Source: Nymphaea colorata (lineage: Eukaryota > Streptophyta > Magnoliopsida > Nymphaeales > Nymphaeaceae). Taken from it: a stretch of 64,000 nt of DNA. Below the pieces are notes generated by a model. It was not told the DNA's origin. It saw only the letters and a list, made by a program, of their open reading frames with translations, and did not search any database. Location: contig NC_045139.1 in NCBI RefSeq assembly GCF_008831285.2, positions 2,426,704 through 2,490,703 on the forward strand, given 5' to 3'. Within the stretch, counting starts at the first letter, position 1, and each line of letters begins with the position of its first letter. Positions 46,006-58,632 of this stretch are shown piece after piece. The position numbers and the translations under genes were made by a program.

Positions 46006-49000
46006 CTACAGCGTCTGCACCTTCAGATTCTTTCGCTTCAAATACTCAGCCCACTCAACAGGCTTCCGAGAGCTTCCTCCGTAGGTTACATGCTTTGGTA
46101 GTTGTTTGCCGTAACTCAAAAAGGTCCCCCCGTTCATCACAGCCTTTGCAACTGCAGTCGCCTGTGAACCATCGCTAAAATTTATGGCAGCACTGGGGCT
46201 TAATTCACCGACCAATCGTTTCATGTACCTGAAGAGGAAGGATCAAATAGTCAAAAAGAAATTCCCATAAGTATCGAAAGCAAGGGAAAATTGGGTTTCT
46301 GAGTGTCAAAACAACTCTCGGTTGTCACCAGAAATTATTTCCATGATTTTTACATCGTTATATCTGCATCAAGGCCAATTTTACTTTTTAAGCAAACAGA
46401 AGGGGGAAAAACATTGCGAAATGTTCAGATAAAGAGACCACAAAAATGTTGAAAACAAACTCTCATTTGAATCCAAACAGGGTATTCTGTAGCCAGTGTG
46501 CACAATAGGGTCTTGCCAGACAACCGAGATAATATGCAGGAACTCATTTTTCATTGCAGCAGGAACAAGAACATCACCCCGTAGAAATAAAAATAAGTTA
46601 TAGCTTTAATCAGCACACAGTAATTTTAACTCAAAAAGCAATGTCCTAGCAGAAGCCGCAGAATGACAGGCACAGCACCAACCAAAAGCTTTTTGCGATC
46701 CCAAACAAAGGGAAAGTTTTAGAAGAAAACTTGTGAAAATAATTAAGAGAGATTCACAGATATTCATTTCATTTCTATACCACAATTTGGAGAGGAGAGG
46801 CAGAGAGAGTATTATTTTTGAAATTGAAAAATAGCTGGTAGTAGTATGTTCCTGGCTTAAAGTAACATTCTCAATAGTCCTATTGAAGTATTTTACCTAA
46901 TGGTTCGGTTGATATGTGGGAGTCAAAACTGGCAAATGATTATCTTGCAGGTGATGGCACAAGCATTTCCATCATTTGTGCACATGAGAAAAACAAGTTG
47001 ACATTTAACCATTGCAGTACTTAAAATCATTAATTTGCGTGATGAAAGAGATTATAGAACAAAGTCACTGATACATGGTATAAATTACAAGAATGAATTT
47101 TCACAGGAACAAGATTCAGGCTGAGAAAAAGTATATGAGAAAATGCAATTGGAACATAGAAAAAATTTGTGACAAATTCTTCCAATAGCAAGAACATAGA
47201 GAAGTTATGCTTTCATCAATATAAAAAGAAATGCAGTAATGGACAAAGTAGACCTAAATCATAGATATACTTCTTACATGATGTTGGTAATTTTACTACA
47301 GTTGATTGTTATAACTAAACATGGAGAAACATAAGTACCATGTTCTTGTGTAACTCTCTGGCACAATAATATCTGCCCCAAGGGCCTTCAGCGCTTCAAT
47401 AGTTTCTGGATTCCCAGGCTTGTCTTCAATTATACTTAGAGTCCGAAGCTTACGCTCCTTTGCCAGTTCAATTACTGCTTTCCCAATGTCACTATCACCA
47501 CAATTTTGCACCAAAGCTCCACCTGCAATGGTACAAGGTTTCATCAGGCAACAATGACAACATCAGAAGGCAGAATCAAACAGTTTGAAACTCTTAAAGT
47601 AATTCAAAAACTAAACTAAGTTACAAGAAGATATATAAAAGTATAATCCAAATATTATTTTGGTTATTTAAGTTGACCACCCAAACTTTTGTTTCTTTTT
47701 CCTGCAGAAAGTGTTGCACTCAAGAGTTGAGCCTCCATTTGACATTAATGGGCCCTTAGTTTACACCGCAACACCAAGCAATCAGGTCTCAATGGCGCTT
47801 AAATCAAAATCAAGAATCTTTTCATAGTGGACATAAGTAAGATAGTAAAGAAGTTTTGAAACGTGAAGAGACAACAACGGAAACTATTTGAGAAGTGACT
47901 TCTCAGAAATTGATTGGTTAAGGTAATTTGTGTGCTTTAGCTATAACATTAGTTACGACTTGTATTACATATATTTGTAAAGAATATAAAAATTGTATAC
48001 ATTGAAATAAATAGCTATCCTGCTATCCTGAAGGTCGTCTACGGATAATGATTCGAGTAAAAACCAGTTTGTCTGGACTAACCTTCCAATACAATGTTCT
48101 CCTACTAGATTTTTTTTTTCCCTCTATTAAGAAATCCAATGGAAGCAATGACTCTACAAATTACACCAGTCAGAAAATGGTTCAGATCGAATTAGGATTT
48201 TTAGAATTTTTGTTTCAGTACCGATCATATAGAAGCATATCCCACTTACAAGATTAATTCGTCTGGGATCATAGTGACTAAGGCCTATGATTCGAACTTT
48301 TAATAGTTCGCCTGATCTCATTAGTTAACTCAAGAACACATTTCTGTTTTCAGTTCCAAGTATCACATCCAAGTGTAGGGTTCTAAAAGAAAGAATTAGA
48401 ACTTAGAAGACTTGGAGTCAGCTTAAAGAAAGAGAACAACAATGTTTGCCTATCAGTGAAAGTTGAAAGGAAAATCGCTGTTGCATCTATTGCTACATCC
48501 ACACCAAAGGGAATGCTTGTACAAGAAGTCCCCATCTGCGGTGCACAATTAGGAACCCACAACAGGTCCACTGCATGGGAACTAAAGCTATCTTGGACAT
48601 CATCTGCACTGCTCTCTGCATTCATCGGAACATGATAAATAGATCACCTGTGCCCATTTTAAAAAATATGGCATCATCCTCCCTTTTCGGCAACCTAAAT
48701 ATACTAATCAACTTCTTGCTCCCCATCCTCCATTCCCCTCGAAACAGTATAACGGTTAATAAATTTATGTATCCTTGGAAATGCAAAACCACCGTCATTC
48801 TCCCGAAGCTACAGCCAACCACTTTCCACAAAGAAATAAAATTTATTTCAACAAACAGAAACCAGTTCAAAAATCACCATTCTGCATGTCCCACTACGCA
48901 AATTCCACAAACGAACTCCCGGGCCGCTCAGTCTGATTGCTTGCTTAAGTCATCATCTGATTAGCTGCAAATTTCCATAACTTAGAGCTCGTTCATTTCC

Positions 49001-49601
49001 TCTAATCTTTTACTTGTTCTATCACCTAATTCTCAACGAAAAGTCATCAAAAGGAACAAAGTGTCCGGATATTCAATCTATTGAACGATAAAAAGAGGGG
49101 AAAAAAAAAAAGGAATTTTAGTCCCACGATCGCTTGCAGCAACAACAGTCAAGTCTGTTGTCATTCAGAATTACTTGATGGACATTAACAGAAGATCCAT
49201 AAATTCCCTTCCTCGTCCACAAATTCAAACGAACAAGAAGAAATAATAAGCACCAAATACTATCCGACCGCAGTTTGCTTTAGTACCCACAATCTCAGAA
49301 AATTTATGCGCTTCAGCGCATTTAAAATCGCGATCTCATATCTAGGGAAAAAAATATTCACTGGATATATCATCACCGACGGGATATATCAAAGAAGACT
49401 CCAAATGCACGAAATCGAGAATGGGGAGAAGGTGAGTAAGTTCTCCGCACCTGGCTTGAGAGCGAGCGCGTCAAGGATGGCTGCAGCCTTCTTCCTGACG
49501 GAAGACTCATCGGAGGTAGCGAAGCATCTGACAGTAGTGGTGGAGAGATTAGGATTAGGGTTCCGTGTAGCGGAAACGAGAGACCTGCGGATCGCCTGCA
49601 T
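46006..49601 (-). CDS. short MDR-type Rossmann protein, probably mitochondrial (185 aa, three exons)
   Basis: Exons 49601-49451, 47522-47339 and 46228-46006 join in phases 1 and 2 with canonical GT/AG sites, giving 186 codons. The N-terminus MQAIRRSLVSATRNPNPN is rich in Arg, Ser and Thr without acids, and VRCFATS resembles a mitochondrial cleavage site. The body matches the nucleotide-binding part of medium-chain dehydrogenase/reductases such as mitochondrial enoyl-ACP reductase: LKPGGALVQNCGDSDIGKAV is the NADPH-binding loop region, then IIEDKPGNPETIEALKALGA, then GGTFLSYGKQLPKHVTYGG. The GroES-like catalytic N-terminal domain of MDR enzymes is missing; exon 1 leads directly into the Rossmann part. 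No exon for it is visible in the introns. Catalytic activity is therefore doubtful. Confidence 0.75.
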
Positions 49602-49634
49602 CCTCTCTCTCTCTCTCTCTCTCTCCCTTTCTCT
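49602..49634 (-). promoter_or_regulatory. GA-repeat 5' leader of the MDR gene
   Basis: The minus strand has a long (GA)n run immediately before the ATG at 49601. GA repeats in 5' leaders are common in plants and can bind GAGA-type (BPC) factors; this is inference only. Confidence 0.4.
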
Positions 49635-50680
49635 CTCCTTTCTGTCCCTCTTCCTGTTAGCTCGGGACGATTTTCTTGGACTCAGATCAGGCCAAGATCC
49701 AGTTGTGCCCTAAACAGAGATCCATTAGACCCGTTGGGCAAGGGACAAAGGTCTGGGTTAGAGCCTGAATTGGGGGTGGAACTGAACTCACTACCTTTCA
49801 ACCCAAATCAATGGCAGAGTATTTGGTGTGGGGCAGTTGTGCGGCTGCACAACTAATCAAGCCAACTTGACATCGATGCGAACTAGCTCAAAAAAATCGG
49901 TTCATGCTCGATTCGTTTATAAACAAGCCGAGTTCAAGCCTTTAGAGATACTTCAAACCGTTCGAGTTTCAAAAACTCAACTCATTTATACTCGACTTGA
50001 CTCATAACTCTGTATAATGTTGCCAAAACCAGTTCACCGAATCACTGGTTTTATCATATCCAATTGATTCAAATTTAGAAAGAAAAAACCTACGTCTTAT
50101 CTGAGTCCAAATTTTGAATTTGAAACGGGATCCCAACCACACTATCATGCATGAAAAACTGATTGATTACCAAAATATACTGCCATTGGATATAGGATAT
50201 CTATTTAAAATAAATATAAGTTCGAATTTGAATCTGGTTTTGATCAGATACTTATTAAAACTGAATTCTTATCCGAATCGGATATCCTAAACGAGTGTTA
50301 AACTTTTTCCCCAAAGACAGCCGAATTCCATTCCATTATGGAGAGATTAAAAGTTAGAAACAGCATCTTAAAAGAGAAAATGCACGCGAACCGGCGATTT
50401 CAGAAGCAACTATTAAGGGTGCCAAATATCAACTAATTGGATTCAGCCTGGATCCAACCTCTACTGGATCAGACAGAATCCAAACCTGGACCAAAAAAGG
50501 AGATCCAATTGTGTTCCATGATACTAGAAAGTCCGATCCATCCATGGCTTGTGAAATCAAATCTTATTGGATTTGGGTTTCTCCGTGTGCATAAGGGAAT
50601 CAAAAGAGGGTTCCTCTAAAAGAGGCCACTGGCCCCCTCTGGCTTTTTACAAAGCATGTTTCGGGCCCTTTTACGAGCTA

Positions 50681-50786
50681 GAGGTAGAGCGTACTAGAAC
50701 GTGACAGTGATCACTCCAAGGTTCGAACATGAGTTCTTAGAGAAGTCAGACCACCTTACCGCTCAGTACGCTACCACCTCTCGGGG
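50681..50786. repeat. tRNA-like inverted sequence (SINE-type head)
   Basis: On the minus strand ggtggtagcgtactgagcgg resembles a Pol III A box, and tgttcgaaccttgg about 40 nt on resembles a B box. The plus strand shows the same pair (gaggtagagcgtactag and aggttcgaacatg) because gaggtagagcgtac and gtacgctaccacctc are inverted and gttcgaac is self-complementary. No CCA-compatible acceptor stem or anticodon loop was found, so it is not called a tRNA. Confidence 0.4.
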
Positions 50787-51428
50787 TAATGAGAAGAAGG
50801 TCGACCCTCCTGATTTGTAATGCAGGAAATTTTGGTGAAGTTTCACTAAATTAATCTTTTGATTCTGATGAGATCCTATTTTGATCGATCAAAGCAATGG
50901 ACAAAAAATTTCTCCTCCATAATCATATTAATATCGTTAACGAAGTAGTGCTCTTATTCTTCAATCCAGCATATTTAGACCGAACATCATTATTCAAGTA
51001 AATCAAACATTAGAGAACGAACATAAAAGACAAATGAATTAACGTACTTCGTCTTTCATCTAATACAATTAGTACAATTAGTCGTGGACAAAGTGTCTTC
51101 TAGTCCTTGTATTTTGCAATCAATTCAACTGTACGTACGTAAGGGATTTGCTCTGAAATGACTGAAGCGGGAGCCCTGTCAAACCCTTATTATATATGAT
51201 TCCAAAATTCGAACTTATGCCGACTTGGCCGTAACATCATTGTGACTAAAAAGTATCGAGAGGAATATGACACTATTTTAAACACTTGGTAACAGTTTCA
51301 CACACACACACACACTAATAACCACGATTTTCAGATTAGCTAAATCTAGAGTGATTAAAAAAGTAACTTTAAACGAAGATGCCAACTTATAAAAGCAAAA
51401 ACTTAATATAAAAATTAACTATATACAT

Positions 51429-51640
51429 ATATATAATTAGATTTTTACCTTCATTTTTCTCTCACATGCCTATGTACCACAATCTAGGCTGCCCTAGAAT
51501 TCGTGAAAACTGAAAGAGGGAGATATATATATATATATATATATATAATTAGATTTTTACCCTTATTTTTCTCTCACATGTCTTTGTGCAACAATCTAGG
51601 CTACCCTACAATTTGTGAAAACTGAAAGAGGGAAATAAAT
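51429..51640. repeat. tandem duplication, about 113-bp spacing
   Basis: Two copies of a block starting tatataattagatttttacc and ending gtgaaaactgaaagaggga lie about 113 bp apart, joined by a (TA)n tract at 51523-51547. About eight differences separate them. Confidence 0.8.
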
Positions 51641-53235
51641 GAAAAACTAGGTAGTTTAAAATCAAGATTGGCATTACTTCGTTTCTTATTTAAACATTGC
51701 ATACACACACACACAAAGAGAGAGAGAGAGAGAGATTGCTATTATTAGGGCTGCAACACGAGCCAAGTTGAGCTGCACGAGCTCGAGCTCGAGCTCCACT
51801 TTGAACTTGAGTTGAGTTTGATCTAATGGGCTCGAGCTCGACTCAACTATACAACGTGAGCTTGAGCTTGACTCACTTAATTTGTTTGACACCTCATTAA
51901 CTCGTTTAACTGGTTTCTTTTAACTAATTGAACTATGAATAACCATCTAAAAGAAAATCCAAAGAAAGAATATACATATTCTGCATCCAAATATCTCTTA
52001 AATAAAACTTAGCAACATAAACAAGATTTGAAGCAAGCCTGTGTTGCCCGTACTTCGAATGTGAGAAAAGAGATCATTATTCCCACAATGCATGTCTGTT
52101 CTTTGTGAAACAACTGCCTGTAGAATATATCTCTTTCCGGATTCCGACTGCAAGTTTTGAGAAGGAATGTTCCTATGGCTTGTAGGAATGAGATCCAAGT
52201 AGAGTCTGCAAAGGTGGAAGACGAGACCGAAGTCCTGTCAAGACCTCTGCAGAAATGGTCATTCCAGCAGAGACCAGTAGAGGTCATGATGCCTTCCATG
52301 GCTGCAGGCAGCAACTCAGTATTGCAAATGGCCAATCAATCAGGTTCTTTCTAACTATTTCAATCCATCAGTTCTTGTTGGAATAATTTCAATCCATCAA
52401 TGTGCTAGCTAGCATCCATATGCCTTCTTTTGGCACTTTGAAATGATTGTACTTGAACATTACAAGGATGAACTTTAATGGAGAAAGCAAATATTGATGA
52501 ACCCACTTTATAAAAAGTCTCCTGAAATCGACTGGTGCTAGCTATTCCTTTGTTTGACCAATACCATCAACCGCACACTTGAAGCCACATCTCAAGGATA
52601 TTGAGCCATTAAAAAGAAAATGATGCAATGGGCTCATATCCCTTCAAAGAGCATCTCTCTATCTTAGAACGTATAGTGAGAACTATATGCATACATATAT
52701 CTTCGAAGGTTGGCTTTCCTGAACTTGTTTGTCGTAACGCAAGGGTGCAGCAATATTAAGACATGGCATTTAAAGCGAAAAGTTCAAAATTCAGTCATGA
52801 TGTTCAATATATTTGGACGGTAGTTACTGTTTGTTTTCAGTATATCAAGATCTAAGTTTTGTGATGCATGTGTTAAAGCTCGTTACATCTAATCATCGTA
52901 AACTTTGCAAACACTCGTTGTTTAGTTATCTACATCTTAGTCTATTTTCTGCCAAACAGACAACTTGGTGTTGGAAAGAGCCATACATAATTATGAAATT
53001 AGAGAGGCATACTCTGGTCGCTCTCAACTCTCAGCCAAGTCACTAATGTTTGCAAACAGAACAGTTTGTAATTGCTCATCAATCTACCCTAAAAGTTAGG
53101 ATATATTTATAAAACACTTTAAGTTGTTTCATGAATCTACCTCAATTTTTATGTTATATTCATCAAACAATTACATGCTGTTTCATTTGCCAAACTTGTT
53201 GTGAAAATTATGTGCTTTATGCTCCATAGCACTGT

Positions 53236-53516
53236 CAGGGGTGGAGATAGACACAAAAAATATTTATTTTCATATTAACAATTCAGGGTAATTTTGGTTA
53301 CACATATTAAAGCCCATTAAAAACTAAAATTGTATAACTGTTAGGTTTTTAACTAAAATTTTATAACTGTTAGGTTTTTTTTTCATTAACTCAAAAATTT
53401 AATATAAATAAGGCCTAAATGCTTTAAATAGGGTAAAAACGGATCTACGGATCTGGACCCAAATAAAACAATAATAAATAAAAATCCAAAAAGGTTTTGT
53501 TGTTGCTCCACTCCTG
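53236..53516. repeat. MITE-like element with CAGGRGTGGAG ends
   Basis: The left end caggggtggagatag and the right end gctccactcctg are inverted imperfectly; the interior is AT-rich and contains a small tandem duplication (tataactgttaggttttt) at about 53331-53380. Confidence 0.4.
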
Positions 53517-56500
53517 CATCATATTATACAGAAAAAATAAGAGGATTCAAATATTATATAGAAAAATAAGGGCGATGACGTTCATGATGTGACAGTATCG
53601 TGGTAAAATGCAGCCTTCTGCCTTACAGCAATGAGCTTTTGATGTTTTCTAAAAATATCACAAAGAATGCATTTTCGAATTTCCGGATATGTTGTCGACT
53701 GGCTCAGTGACTGCTATGTATGGATCTTTGATAAATTCGGAAAGTAACAAAAATCCACCGTTAATATCCGAATCTGAATTTGAAATTAATTATATTGAAA
53801 AGTATGAATTGTAAAATGCTCAGTTTAAGTGAATTTTAAATTCATGTTACACTTATAAAAAAATCATAGATTTAAGGCTGAATAAAGAAGTAAAAAAATC
53901 CTTCGTTAAAAGATGGTTTTTGGTGATTTTCGACACAAGTTAAACAAAAAGGTCTATGACTCATTTCAATAGTGACCGACTTCTTTGTTCCGGAGAAAGA
54001 ATTATATAACCTGCAACTTCTACATGAATGTGATGAACCACGAGGCGCGTTTGATAGTACTGCGTAAAGATTTCTTAAGACAATTTCTCTAGCGATCTCG
54101 TATCCTTGTTTGGTGGGACCCACTGCTCCAACAAACAGTGGGTTTCAGGTCCACCTTTTCCATCGAAAACGCCTGATATGCGGTCCGATTGAGGGGTCCT
54201 TTCATTTTTTATTTTTTGGACCTTAGATCAGATTCTCCATTTAACAAACACACCCTTTTAAGTCCATGAATCTAAGATCTGATTACCTAAGATGTGTGTG
54301 GTATATATATATATATATTAGGACAGAGGCAATCAAACAAAGCCTTATAGCTAATGCTATCATTGGAGTAAAGGTTGAAGCTTCTTCTTTTCTTCTGGTT
54401 CCCTTAAACAGAAGTAGAGTTATGATTTTTTTTTATCGCAGAGACCAAACTGTAGTTTTAAAATTTTAACAAAGACCAAAATATATTTTTTCAATTTTTT
54501 TATAAGTTAAACTAAAATATTTAAAATTTAGAAGTAAAATTGTATGTAAAAAAAATCCAAAGGAGGGCTATGGCCCCTGCAGCCCTCCCTCCTTTGCTCA
54601 TGCCCTTAAGGTCCAAGGCTATTTTCGGTGTTTCGGATTGACGTTCTTGCTAACGCTTTAATTTGTATATTGGCATCAAAGTTTGAACTTTGAAGACTCA
54701 CTTCAATTGAAATATACAAAAGGGATGTGTATTTAAAAATACCATAATCATATGAGGAGATAATGTTTTCAAACCTTCACACTCACTAATTTGATCAGAT
54801 GATCAAGCACCTTTCTCTTCACAGTAATGTTTGTAGATTTGAATCAAAGCCTTGACTTGTTGAATCATGCACTTGGATGCGTGGATTTCTTTCTCTAGCA
54901 AAATGAATTTTAAGATCTTAGGCACTTAAATATATTTCATGCTTAAAAAATCTCGCCTACAAGTCATGACAAATATATATATATATATATATATAATCCT
55001 GATGTGATGTGGTGCCCCAGCAATAACCTCTTAAAGAGTGGAAAACATTCTTCCTTTTTCAATAAAGTGCCTCTCCACAAAGTTGTATTCTTCTTTTCTC
55101 CTTTCTCAAGTTTCGCTAAAGGTGGTTGCTTCAGTCAGAGTGCCTTCGCGTGTTTCCCCTTTTCCATGCCTCCACTTTTTTCACATCCTTAAATGCTAAT
55201 CCTTTTTATGTTAAATTTCCTTGAAATCTGCATCCCTTCAACGCGTACGAGTGGTAACCGATGCTGTCGGTATAGGTATTAGGTTTGTATCGTTTTCTTG
55301 ATCAAGTTGGCAACCGATACATATCCTGTATCGGGGCCTAAGAGCCCACTTTTATATTTTTTTTTCATTTAAAACAATAATAAGACTGAATTTAATTCAC
55401 ATAGACCTGAATCACTTAACTAGTTAAATGAAACATTTTTTGGCAAAAGAAGTGGTTCAATAAATGATCAAATGAGATTTAATTAAGGGGTCTCTCCTAC
55501 TCTTTGCCGCTGTTTGGCAATGAAAAAAGTTTGTTTTGGGGTCGGCCTAATGCCCGAAACCAGGGCCCTAGCCCCGATGCTCAAAACCTGGGTTCAGGGC
55601 CTGATTACAATAAAAAATTTATTTTTTAAATATACAACAAATGAAAAACACCAAGTTGCTTTTCACTTGCAGTATCATTGCAACACTATGTATAAAAAAT
55701 GGTATTTTTAAAAAAAATAAAAAAAATAAAACAAGTGAGAAAATAATAACAGCAAACATAAAAAAAAAGACAAGTAGATTTACAACAAATAAAAGTAAAA
55801 AATGAAAAACAAAAGTGCTTGGCATTACCATGTTTTTTTTTTCATTTTTCACATTTTTTCCAAAAACTTGCATTTTTTAATTTTAAAAGGCATTTCATTT
55901 TCTCATGTTTTTTCTGTCTTTTTTTTTTCAAAAATAACGCGTTTTTTGTGACTATCTTTAAAAGATGATACCTACCATTCATTTTCCAAGGAGAGCTTTG
56001 AACTTAAACCGACCTGATCTAGAAGCTGAACCATAAAAGTAGCTCACATCTAGGCTCGCAAGGTCTGACTGGGCTCAGACTGATCTCAGAGCAGCACCAC
56101 TGACAACCTGCTTCTTCAAAGCACAAAAGCTACAACTTTTCCAAGAAACATCTGAGTTGGGAAACCAAAGGAGATTTCAGGAAACTCTTCCTTTCATTTC
56201 TTCGGCCATTTCATTGTCCAGTGGTCCACAGATCAATGTTGGTGCGCCATTGGCTTTTTCTTGGTGCCCGTAGTTCAAAAGGGCAATCATCCACAATGAC
56301 AGGTACCTCTCAGCATGCTTTATAGAAGACCCACCTGCTCCTTGTTTTGGACCATTTCAGTGTAATGATCCAGCAACCCACCCACTGAGCTCTTGCTGTA
56401 CATGCATGGTTCATGTATATGGGATCTTACTAAGAACATGCATTCAAGCAATTCATTGTGGACCATTGATGACTACCATTTTCATCTCTTTCTTCAAAGC

Positions 56501-57125
56501 TGGATTGGAATTCATGGTGGCACATGGCTTATCGTTATTGGTTCTGTCAAAAGGCACTGGTTTTCTTCATATACCAACTGTTTGGCTCTTTTGGGTAAAA
56601 GATGAACTTCTTTTTCAAAAAACTAGGGAGCAGTAAATGCAGGAAAAAGACCTGAGTGTCTGCTTCTATGTGGGCTTATTTGCTCTTAGGAGATTCTAAA
56701 TCAACAGGTGAAATATATGCCAAGCTTTGAGAAAGAATACCTTAAAGAAGAAAGGAAAAGACATAATTTGACTAGGTTCACAACATTTCATGTATATGAA
56801 GAGAATTCGAAGTTCAGATGGGGACGTGTCGAAGGAGACACTCAACCAGAATAGTCATCAAAGGCGACCAAACTATTGATTAGATTAAGAGCATGTTCAT
56901 GTTGGAATTTATCATTATAAAAAATATGGAAACTTAGAAGTGATGTAAGATGATTCATGCTCTGCTAAGAACAGTCTACTCAGTGTGGCGTCTGCACCGA
57001 GTATGAATAAGACCCCGGTCCAAACCCTTTCACTAGAAAAGGCAACTGCAGTTACAGTAGACAGAGAAGTACCATGGTTTTTGGAAGATAACGTATAGAC
57101 CAGGAAATCATATTCGAGGAAAGCC

Positions 57126-57149
57126 ACACACACACACACACACACACAC
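57126..57149. repeat. (CA)n microsatellite
   Basis: Twelve CA units. Confidence 0.9.
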
Positions 57150-57472
57150 GTATCTATTCAACTAAGATTACAGAGATAACATGAACACTGTATAGATTAT
57201 CTTGTTCTCTCAAGAAGGCTAGAGAAGATATTGATCATAAATGAGAGGATTGTTAAAGAAGGACAACCAATACCAATTCACATTCATATACATGAGAATT
57301 TCAAGCATCCAATCAACATGGTTAAATCAGGTGGTTATCAAGGCCATCATCTTAGAAGAGTTAACACTTGGTTCTTAATATAGGCAGTCAACTTTGAAAG
57401 GAGTTGACATATTGCATATTCACAACTTCCTCAGCACATATGGATTTATTAGTAAACTGATTACATTGAATG

Positions 57473-57475
<3 letters not shown>

Positions 57476-57519
<44 letters not shown>
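57476..57519. repeat. (TA)n microsatellite
   Basis: About 22 AT units without interruption. Confidence 0.9.
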
Positions 57520-57521
<2 letters not shown>

Positions 57522-58601
57522 GTGTGCGCTTCTGTGTCAAAATTTAAGAACATGGTGAGGCTCAAAGAAAAATTTGGGCCTTCCATAAAGCAAAACAAAG
57601 CTCAAATGCAACAAGTGAAAAGGGTAACGGTTTTTGCAATCACCACATTTCAATAAAAATAAAGTTGGCCTCAATCTTTATCAACAAATATGGGAGTTCA
57701 TGATGCAATCAACAGTTGAAATGAACAAGCGAAATGGTTGTGTTCAGGTCCGGTCTTGTCTGTTTGGAAGGCATCTACTAAAGGGCTCATAAGCTCAAGT
57801 AAAAGAAAGCAATCCTCTAGCTTGATAAAATGACTGTGCATGAAACCACGCTATACATAGCTACTTTAGCTAGACTAAGTGAATCGTATCGACCTATGTG
57901 TAAATAATTGAGTTGGTGGAATGGCTTAAAGGTGTTGGTGCTGTTAGGTTTCCATCCTAAGAGCATGGTTGGTGATTGGGATACACCTAGATGTACTACT
58001 GCCTGGGGTTCAATAATGAACATTCTTTCATCACTATCATCTTCCTGGTTGTTCTCCACTTGGAGTTAGATAAAGTGATGAACATAAAATGGGAGATATC
58101 TCCCAATATACATAGTTCCCAGCAATATTGGGAAAAGATTTAAAAAGAAAAAAGTATGATTCCGGCGCATAAAGATCTTGAAATCAAAGGGCATCTTATC
58201 AAGATAAGATTATGCTGTAAAGATGGTGGTCGAGTTCTTAAATGCTAAAATACTTTTTACACTTGAAAATTTGAAATTATTGTCAGCCTTTTTTAGTATT
58301 AAAACTTACATCGTAGGTAATTGAATGAATAAGAAATAATAGAGTTTTGGACATTATTTGGTCTCAAACATTGTTTAAATGCTGCTTAATCTTTACAATC
58401 CCATACTGATAATGAAAATAGCAAAAAAGGTGAGCTTCAGTGCTGAACACGGAGGTAGTGCTTGGGTAATGGGTCCTCAATATTTAATCACCAGCATCTC
58501 CCTATGTCTAAAAAGGACTCTTTAGAACCAACAATATTGCTACCAACAATTTATATTCAACCGGCGTCGCATCAGCAGTTCTCAATTATTGGATTTACTA
58601 T

Positions 58602-58632
<31 letters not shown>

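Noticed and set aside
50681..50786. Functional tRNA gene
   Set aside because: A- and B-box-like words are present but no consistent cloverleaf with an anticodon could be drawn on either strand.
55004..56636. Open frames of 60-85 codons
   Set aside because: No motifs, no splice structure, and AT-rich composition like the surrounding spacer.
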